Shown here piece after piece: positions 7,152 to 10,925 of a stretch of DNA of 10,925 nucleotides. Source of the stretch: CAYZJD01 sp964478455 (GTDB taxonomy: Bacteria > Acidobacteriota > Terriglobia > Bryobacterales > Bryobacteraceae); assembly GCA_964478455.1 (NCBI GenBank), contig CAYZJD010000130.1:1-10925 (forward strand). Reading direction: 5' to 3'. Below the pieces are notes generated by a model that searched no databases, was not told the DNA's origin, and saw only the letters and a program-made list of their open reading frames with translations. Position 1 is the first letter of the stretch. Each line of letters starts with the position of its first letter. Both the position numbers and the translations under genes were made by a program.

Positions 7152-8188
7152 ATCCTGGTTTCATCGCTCGCTTCCGGCCACTTGGCCCGTGGCGGTTGGG
7201 GCCTGACTCCGGCGCCCGCACTCGCGTCGAGCGCGTGCTCCACAGCGACCGGCTGTACTCCGCGGTCACGGCGGCCATGGCGCAGTTGGGCTGGCTGGAG
7301 GAGTGGCTGGAGGCGGTCTTTCGCAATCCCGCCGGTCCGGCGGTTCGTTTCACCTCGGTTTTTCCTTTTCAGGACGACACATTGTTCGTGGTCCCGCCGA
7401 GACATCTCTGGCCGCCCCCTGCGTCTCTCAAGGTCCGCTGGAGGGGCGCGCACTTCGTTCCGCTCGCTGTTGTCGCGGCGCTGTTCCAGGACAACCCGCC
7501 CGATGAGAATCGCTGGGCAACTGACGGCCAGAGCGGATGTCTCATTCCGGCGGAGCAGCCACGCGGTCCGTTTCAGGTCGCCGTGCGCTCCTCGGCTGCG
7601 GTGGATCGCCTCAGCGGGAATGTCGCGGTCCACTCCGCCGCCTGCCTGGAGTTTCGCGAAGGCGCTGGCATGTGGTTCGCAGCCGAGTTCGCCGGCCAGG
7701 AAGCGCAGGCGGTGTGGCGCGACCGCTTGGTGGCAGCCCTGCGTCTGCTGGCCGATAGCGGCTTCGGAGGCAGGCGGAGTTCGGGCTGGGGCTGCTCCCA
7801 AATGCAGGAGATTCGGGAAGGGTTCCTTCCCGATTTGTTGCTTCCGAGATGCGCAGCGGCGCCTCCACCGCCGGAGGGCGAGTTGGTTCCTGCACCTCCG
7901 GAGACCGCTTACTGGCTTCTCTCGCTCCTGAGCCCGGCGCCCGATGATGAAATCGACTGGGAGCGGGGCGACTATTCCGTCTTGAATCGAAGCGGCCGCG
8001 TGGAGAGTCCTGCCGGCTGGGGTGAGATGAAGAGGTCCTCGCGGATGATCGCCGAAGGTTCGGTTCTTTGTGCGCCCGCCGGCGTGCGGGGGAGGGCTCT
8101 GGACGTAGCGCCGGATGGTTACGCCCATCCGGTGTATTGCGCCGGATACGCCTTCGCGCTGGCGGTTCCGTGGCGGGTGAGTACATGA
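7148..8188 (+). CDS. csm4: Csm4, Cas5-group RAMP binding the crRNA 5' handle
   Basis: Csm4 caps the 5' end of the crRNA and anchors Cas10 to the complex. The protein has 346 residues. Supporting motifs are HSDRLYSAVTAA (32-43), RSSAAVDRLSGN (147-158), LLADSGFGGRRSSGWG (200-215), YSVLNRSGRVESP (276-288), MIAEGSVL (300-307) and the C-terminal HPVYCAGYAFALAVP (327-341). Together these match the two-RAMP-domain layout of the family. A proline-rich linker at about 239-251 separates the domains. The start overlaps the csm3 stop by four bases. The end is also interesting: the stop TGA (8186-8188) overlaps an ATG at 8185 in the same ATGA manner, but that ATG leads only to a 17-codon frame rather than to csm5 (see the entry at 8185-8238). 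Confidence 0.93.
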   Translation: MNPGFIARFRPLGPWRLGPDSGARTRVERVLHSDRLYSAVTAAMAQLGWLEEWLEAVFRNPAGPAVRFTSVFPFQDDTLFVVPPRHLWPPPASLKVRWRGAHFVPLAVVAALFQDNPPDENRWATDGQSGCLIPAEQPRGPFQVAVRSSAAVDRLSGNVAVHSAACLEFREGAGMWFAAEFAGQEAQAVWRDRLVAALRLLADSGFGGRRSSGWGCSQMQEIREGFLPDLLLPRCAAAPPPPEGELVPAPPETAYWLLSLLSPAPDDEIDWERGDYSVLNRSGRVESPAGWGEMKRSSRMIAEGSVLCAPAGVRGRALDVAPDGYAHPVYCAGYAFALAVPWRVST

Positions 8189-8200
8189 AACTGCGGCCTG

Positions 8201-8221
8201 TAGCTCGTGGCTTGTGGCTCG
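8201..8221. repeat. Heptanucleotide tandem repeat in the csm4-csm5 junction
   Basis: There are three consecutive seven-base units: TAGCTCG (8201-8207), TGGCTTG (8208-8214) and TGGCTCG (8215-8221). The next seven bases diverge (TGAGGGT). A CCTG stands on each side (8197-8200 and 8230-8233), which could mark the edges of an inserted segment. Tandem heptamers of this kind are known as dispersed repeats in some bacteria, for example the short tandemly repeated repetitive (STRR) sequences of cyanobacteria. I cannot tell from one window whether this unit recurs in the genome. Confidence 0.6.
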
Positions 8222-8222
8222 T

Positions 8223-8227
8223 GAGGG
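8223..8227 (+). promoter_or_regulatory. Ribosome binding site deciding the csm5 start
   Basis: GAGGG lies seven bases before TTG 8235. The competing GTG at 8214 has no Shine-Dalgarno-like sequence upstream and is itself part of the heptamer repeat. This favours TTG 8235 as the csm5 start. Confidence 0.5.
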
Positions 8228-8234
8228 TGCCTGC

Positions 8235-9392
8235 TTGAGGTATCGGCTGACCTGCTTGACCCCACTGCTGGTGGGCGACGGCCGCCGCTTGTCCCCCATC
8301 GATTACATGGTGTGGAAGGATCAGGTGAACGTCCTCGACCAGCAGCGCATCTTCCAGCTTCTGGCGAAAGGGCCGCGTCTGGAGAACTACTTGGCGCAAC
8401 TCAAGCGCGCCGAGAAGCTGGAATTCGCCTCCTGGGGCGGTTTTGCGCAAAACTTCGCCGGCCGGCGGATTCCGTTCGAGCATCCCTCTTGCGCCGTTCA
8501 CTGGGAGCGTGCTGTGGGGGAGAGCGTTCACATCCCGACGTTCATCTCGGGGCCGGCCGGCCCCTACTTGCCCGGCACCGCCATCAAGGGTGCGTTGCGT
8601 ACAGGGATGCTCTACGCCGGAATGAAGGAAGGATCGCTTGAGCCCGTCGCCGCGCAGTTCGCAGGCGAACGGCCGCCAAGGCGTCCGGCTGAGGTCGCCG
8701 AGGATAATATCCTCGGTGCGCTGGGCGCTTCCCGCCTGCGCCTCGTCAGCGCCTCTGATTCGGCCCCTGTCCCCTCCTCTTGTCTGAAGGTGTACCTGCT
8801 CCGCGTCGCCACCCTGCAAGCCAAGGGGCACGACTCCTTCGAGCTGGGGTGGAAACTGAGCCCGCGCGGCACCGTCAATGCCAGGCGGCCGGAGGAAAGC
8901 ACTCCGACATTCGCCGAGATGGCATCGCCTGGAACCGTGTTTGAAGGGCGATTCCGGAGTAACCCATTCTTGTCGGACCCGCAGGTCCGCCGTTCTCTGC
9001 GCTGGCGGGAGCCGCTGACGACCGCCGACATCTTCGCCGGCGCCAACGCATATGCCGCTCGCCTGCTGGCTCTGCACAGGGAATACGCACATCGCGCCGG
9101 GCTGTCCCTGCTGGATCAGCACCTCCGGCAGCTCGAAGAGCGCCTCGGACTGATCGCCGATCGGCGCGACGCCTGTCTCCTCTCCCTCGGATGGGGTGGC
9201 GGGCTGCTCGCCAAAGTGGCCTGGCTCCGTACGGACGATCCCACCTATCGCGAGATCATTCGCCAGTCCCCTCTTTACGGGCGGCGCATTGCACCGGGAC
9301 TTCCCTTCCCGAAAACGCGCCGCGTCGTCTTTCTGGAAAACCGCCCGGCTACCTTGCCAGGCTGGGCCCTGCTGGAGACGTTCTCCGGATAA
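8235..9392 (+). CDS. csm5: Csm5, RAMP at the crRNA 3' end of the type III-A complex
   Basis: Csm5 caps the 3' side of the Csm complex and is linked to crRNA 3' maturation in studied systems. The predicted protein is 385 residues from TTG 8235. Family signatures are the N-terminal RAMP strand and glycine turn LTPLLVGDG (8-16), PYLPGTAIKGALRTG (110-124), a C-terminal second RAMP motif LSLGWGGGLLAKV (316-328) and PFPKTRRVVFLEN followed by LPGWALLE (357-381). An alternative GTG at 8214 would add seven residues, but it lies in a heptamer repeat and lacks a ribosome binding site. No in-frame ATG exists upstream of the conserved N-terminus, because the frame closes at TGA 8178-8180. csm5 is the last gene of the operon. 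No cas6, CARF nuclease or CRISPR array follows within the window. Confidence 0.9.
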   Translation: MRYRLTCLTPLLVGDGRRLSPIDYMVWKDQVNVLDQQRIFQLLAKGPRLENYLAQLKRAEKLEFASWGGFAQNFAGRRIPFEHPSCAVHWERAVGESVHIPTFISGPAGPYLPGTAIKGALRTGMLYAGMKEGSLEPVAAQFAGERPPRRPAEVAEDNILGALGASRLRLVSASDSAPVPSSCLKVYLLRVATLQAKGHDSFELGWKLSPRGTVNARRPEESTPTFAEMASPGTVFEGRFRSNPFLSDPQVRRSLRWREPLTTADIFAGANAYAARLLALHREYAHRAGLSLLDQHLRQLEERLGLIADRRDACLLSLGWGGGLLAKVAWLRTDDPTYREIIRQSPLYGRRIAPGLPFPKTRRVVFLENRPATLPGWALLETFSG

Positions 9393-9405
9393 GCCGTCCT
9401 CGCGT

Positions 9406-9437
9406 TTCGGCCGCATTCCAGCGGTAAGCGTGCCGAA
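9406..9437 (+). terminator. Weak hairpin after csm5, possible operon end
   Basis: TTCGGC-CGC (9406-9414) can pair with GCG-T-GCCGAA (9428-9437), nine pairs with one bulged T and a 13-base loop, 14 bases after the csm5 stop. No T-run follows, so intrinsic termination is doubtful. Its position suits an operon-end stabilising hairpin. Confidence 0.3.
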
Positions 9438-9486
9438 CACATCGCCTCGCGTTGGCCCGAGGAAATCCCGGTTCTCCCGCAGCGCA

Positions 9487-9495
9487 TGCTAAGAT
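9487..9495 (+). promoter_or_regulatory. Possible extended -10 promoter of the ATPase gene
   Basis: TGCTAAGAT fits TGnTAnnnT with the hexamer TAAGAT (9490-9495), 41 bases before ATG 9537. No clear -35 is visible. The same pattern precedes cas10. It implies that the ATPase has its own promoter rather than being part of the Csm operon. Confidence 0.3.
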
Positions 9496-9536
9496 GCAAG
9501 GTTTGCGGCCGATCCGGCGCGCTCAGCGGGCTAACC

Positions 9537-10406
9537 ATGTACAATTCGTTCTTCGGGTTCGCGGAAAGTCCCTTCAATCTAAGTCCCGACCCGGCCTTCC
9601 TTTATCGCAGCCCGCAGCACGAGGAGGCTCTGGCCAATCTTCTCTACGGCGTCCAGAACCGCAAGGGCTTCGTTGTCCTCACCGGCGAGGTCGGCACCGG
9701 CAAGACCACATTGCTCGAATGTCTTCGCGACGATCTGGATGCGGAAGGAATTCCATTTGCTTTCTTGTTCAACTCCCGGCTCACAGCGGACCAGTTCTTC
9801 GAGATGTTGGCCCTCGATTTCGGACTCCAGTGTTCGAAATTCACCAAAACCGAAGTCTTGTTCACGCTGAATCAGCTCCTTCTGGCAAACGCCGCGCAGG
9901 GCGTCACCACAGCGCTGATCATCGACGAGGCTCATGACCTGGAGGGAGATGTACTCGAAGAGGTCCGGATGCTGGGCAACCTGGAAAACAGAACCGGCAA
10001 GTTGTTGCAGGTCGTTCTGGCTGGCCAGCCGGAACTTGATCGAAAGCTGGATGCCCCGCTCCTCAGGCAGTTGAAGCAGCGCGTTGTGCTCCGCTACAGT
10101 CTCAAGCCCTTTCGCGAAGCGGAGACCGCCGACTATGTCAACTGGCGCATGGCCAAGGCCGGGATGCCGGACCAGACCGTCTTTGCGCCGCAGCTCCTGT
10201 CGGAAATCCACGTTCGATCGCAGGGTATTCCCAGGGTCATCAACATCATCTGCGACAACGTTTTGCTGACGGCATTCGCTCTCGCAAGCAAAGTGGCCAC
10301 TTTCCAGATGCTCGATGAGGTAACGGCCGACATGCGACTCGAATGGCCCGCCCGTGAGTTCCACAACGACACGCCGCGCACACACTCATTCCTGCCTGGC
10401 GACTGA
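9537..10406 (+). CDS. ExeA/GspA/MshM-like AAA ATPase
   Basis: This is a 289-residue P-loop ATPase of the ExeA/TIGR03015-like group, associated with type II secretion, MSHA-type pili and exopolysaccharide/exosortase loci. The N-terminus YNSFFGFAESPFNLSPDP (2-19) is the typical family opening. Walker A is GEVGTGKTT (50-58), Walker B ALIIDEAHDL (126-135), a sensor-1-like segment VVLAGQPEL (159-167), a basic LKQRV (179-183) and a sensor-2-like GIPRVINIICD (230-240). It lacks the C-terminal transmembrane and peptidoglycan-binding regions of full ExeA, so it resembles the short soluble subfamily. ATG 9537 is preferred over the in-frame ATG 9486 because the family begins at this residue and the upstream ATG overlaps the possible -10. 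The ribosome binding site is weak. No secretion or pilus genes are visible nearby, so the partner system is unknown. It has no evident role in CRISPR. Confidence 0.9.
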   Translation: MYNSFFGFAESPFNLSPDPAFLYRSPQHEEALANLLYGVQNRKGFVVLTGEVGTGKTTLLECLRDDLDAEGIPFAFLFNSRLTADQFFEMLALDFGLQCSKFTKTEVLFTLNQLLLANAAQGVTTALIIDEAHDLEGDVLEEVRMLGNLENRTGKLLQVVLAGQPELDRKLDAPLLRQLKQRVVLRYSLKPFREAETADYVNWRMAKAGMPDQTVFAPQLLSEIHVRSQGIPRVINIICDNVLLTAFALASKVATFQMLDEVTADMRLEWPAREFHNDTPRTHSFLPGD

Positions 10407-10459
10407 TCTCAACTATTCACACCGCGAGCAGCATCCGTCGCTCCAGTAGTACGTCTCCA

Positions 10460-10537
10460 CCCCGTTGGGGGAACTAAGGTATTCCGCCGGGGATTAAGAT
10501 CCGGAAAGATCTTAGCGGGCCTCAGTTTTCCTGCCCC
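10460..10537 (+). promoter_or_regulatory. Candidate structured RNA element in the leader of the repeat protein
   Basis: A perfect 7-bp stem, TAAGATC (10495-10501) with GATCTTA (10508-10514), closes on a CGGAAA loop. Outside it, CCGC (10484-10487) can pair with GCGG (10515-10518, offset by a G). Further out, CTAAGG can pair with CCTCAG (one mismatch) and GGGG (10467-10470) with CCCC (10534-10537). The same GGGG can instead pair with CCCC at 10460-10463 over a GTT loop, giving two exclusive folds. I do not recognise a known riboswitch class. A weak terminator for the ATPase gene is an alternative, but the nearest T4 run is about 10 bases past the inner stem. Confidence 0.4.
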
Positions 10538-10555
10538 TTACAATTAGGTTCGGTC

Positions 10556-10601
10556 CACTACATAGCACCGGCTTTTCAGTTAAGCCTTGCCGAATGTAGT
10601 G
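10556..10601 (+). promoter_or_regulatory. Second stem-loop in the leader, just before the ribosome binding site
   Basis: A perfect 8-bp inverted repeat, CACTACAT (10556-10563) with ATGTAGTG (10594-10601), encloses a second perfect stem GGCTT (10570-10574) with AAGCC (10582-10586) over a seven-base loop. It ends 21 bases before AAGGA (10623-10627), the ribosome binding site of the next gene. Its position suggests control of translation or message stability. Together with the preceding element it fills most of the 229-bp gap, which is visibly more AT-rich than the coding regions. Confidence 0.45.
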
Positions 10602-10635
10602 TTCCATTTTCTCTCTTGAGCAAAGGAAAATTACC

Positions 10636-10925
10636 ATGACAAAGCTTGTTGGAAATCCCGTAGTTTATTGCGCTGTGTGCTCTCTGTTCGTGCTGGCTAT
10701 CTGCGCGGACATGATTGCCGGAGGCCCGATGCCGGCATTCGGCGTGGGTCTCATCCCCGACTTGCCGGCTCCGCAGTCAATTGCTGCCGGCATCCCCGTG
10801 CCGCCACCTGATCCGACGACGCCGCCTCTGCGTCTGGCCGGCATCCCCGTGCCGCCGCCCGATCCGACCACGCCGCCGCTGCGCCTGGCCGGCATCCCGG
10901 TGCCACCACCCGATCCGACCACGCC
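10636..10925 (+). CDS. Exported proline-rich tandem-repeat protein, 3'-truncated by the window
   Basis: The family is not recognised. ATG 10636 has a good ribosome binding site (AAGGA, 10623-10627, eight bases away), and the frame stays open to the window end (96 full codons). The N-terminus has a short basic start (K3) and a hydrophobic segment around residues 9-24, rich in Val, Leu and Cys, which fits a signal peptide or membrane anchor. A lipobox is not satisfied, since Ile precedes C23. From residue 51 the protein consists of 17-residue units AGIPVPPPDPTTPPLRL: two complete and a third cut off by the window end. Proline-rich repeats like these usually form extended, surface-exposed or wall-spanning stalks. 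That role is inference. The folded leader upstream suggests post-transcriptional control. Confidence 0.65.
   Translation, partial: MTKLVGNPVVYCAVCSLFVLAICADMIAGGPMPAFGVGLIPDLPAPQSIAAGIPVPPPDPTTPPLRLAGIPVPPPDPTTPPLRLAGIPVPPPDPTT
10786..10925. repeat. 51-bp in-frame tandem repeats
   Basis: The units begin at 10786, 10837 and 10888 (the last incomplete) with a constant 51-bp period. They differ mostly at third codon positions, for example CCACCT against CCGCCC. The array continues past the window, so the copy number is unknown. Such arrays change length readily by recombination or slippage. Confidence 0.9.

Larger units (their letters stand above)
8185..8238 (+). other. 17-codon mini-ORF bridging csm4 and csm5
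   Basis: ATG 8185 overlaps the csm4 stop (ATGA) and opens a short frame, MKLRPVARGLWLVRVPA, ending at TGA 8236-8238. That stop overlaps the TTG at 8235 proposed as the csm5 start. The arrangement would let ribosomes leaving csm4 continue through the mini-ORF and restart at csm5. It may be the remnant of the original csm5 start, put out of frame by the heptamer repeat it contains. Whether the peptide matters is unknown. Confidence 0.4.

Noticed and set aside
8214..8234. GTG 8214 as the csm5 start
   Set aside because: It lies in the heptamer repeat and has no ribosome binding site. TTG 8235 has GAGGG seven bases upstream. The difference is only seven residues, so this remains a preference.
4371..9392. 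Type III-B (Cmr) or III-D assignment
   Set aside because: The small subunit ends in the Csm2 hallmark FEAIVAYNE, the gene order is cas10-csm2-csm3-csm4-csm5, and only one clear Csm3-type gene is present.
7611..9440. Long reverse-strand open frame of about 609 codons, and similar ones at 5016-6593, 7040-8299 and 1363-2700
   Set aside because: They are antisense to clearly recognisable genes, Arg/Gly/Pro/Gln-rich as expected for GC-rich shadow frames, and show no family motifs.
9486..9536. ATG 9486 as the start of the ATPase
   Set aside because: The family begins at the YNSFFGF segment, and the upstream ATG overlaps a possible -10 element. The two cysteines in the extension (CKVC) are too few for a zinc site.
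9537..10406. The ATPase as an ancillary CRISPR effector
   Set aside because: It has clear ExeA/MshM-type motifs and no CARF or SAVED domain. It is separated by 144 bp with its own possible promoter.
10495..10514. Intrinsic terminator of the ATPase gene
   Set aside because: The stem is good, but no T-run follows directly; the T4 run comes about 10 bases later inside another possible pairing.
10665..10922. Gly-rich reverse-strand reading frame over the repeats
   Set aside because: It is the complement of the repeat units. The forward frame has a ribosome binding site and an export segment.
10786..10925. CRISPR array at the window end
   Set aside because: The 51-bp units are contiguous and in frame, with no spacers. 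They encode a proline-rich repeat protein.

Overview
The window is a GC-rich bacterial chromosome segment, most likely from an acidobacterium of the Solibacter/Bryobacter type. The main evidence is the gene at 3235-4230, which matches the secreted 'VWFA-related Acidobacterial domain' family. All convincing genes lie on the + strand.

Layout. Positions 1-3219 hold a long protein of unknown function whose true start may lie before the window, followed closely by the secreted VWA-domain protein (3235-4230). A 140-bp gap with GC-rich inverted repeats and a possible extended -10 promoter leads into a compact five-gene type III-A CRISPR effector operon: cas10/csm1 (4371-5831), csm2 (5835-6299), csm3 (6309-7151), csm4 (7148-8188) and csm5 (about 8235-9392). 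After a 144-bp gap comes an ExeA/MshM-like AAA ATPase (9537-10406). A 229-bp leader with several inverted repeats then precedes the start of an exported proline-rich protein made of 51-bp tandem repeats (10636 to the window end). No stretch over 300 bases lacks a gene.

How the Csm genes fit together. Cas10, Csm2, Csm3, Csm4 and Csm5 are the full subunit set of a Csm interference complex: Csm4 caps the crRNA 5' end, Csm3 and Csm2 form the backbone and inner filament, and Csm5 sits at the 3' end. Csm3 keeps its catalytic aspartate, so target-RNA cutting is predicted. Cas10 keeps the GGDD cyclase motif but starts directly at the first Palm domain, with no HD nuclease domain and no zinc-binding cysteines. 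The predicted activity is therefore RNA cutting plus cyclic oligoadenylate signalling, without the Cas10 ssDNase. The window contains no CRISPR array, cas6, cas1/cas2 or CARF effector, so crRNAs and signal receptors must come from elsewhere or the module works unusually.

The most unusual local features are the csm4-csm5 junction, where a heptamer repeat appears to have displaced the csm5 start, the HD-less Cas10, the charged repeat-like N-terminal tail on Csm2, and the folded leader before the last gene.
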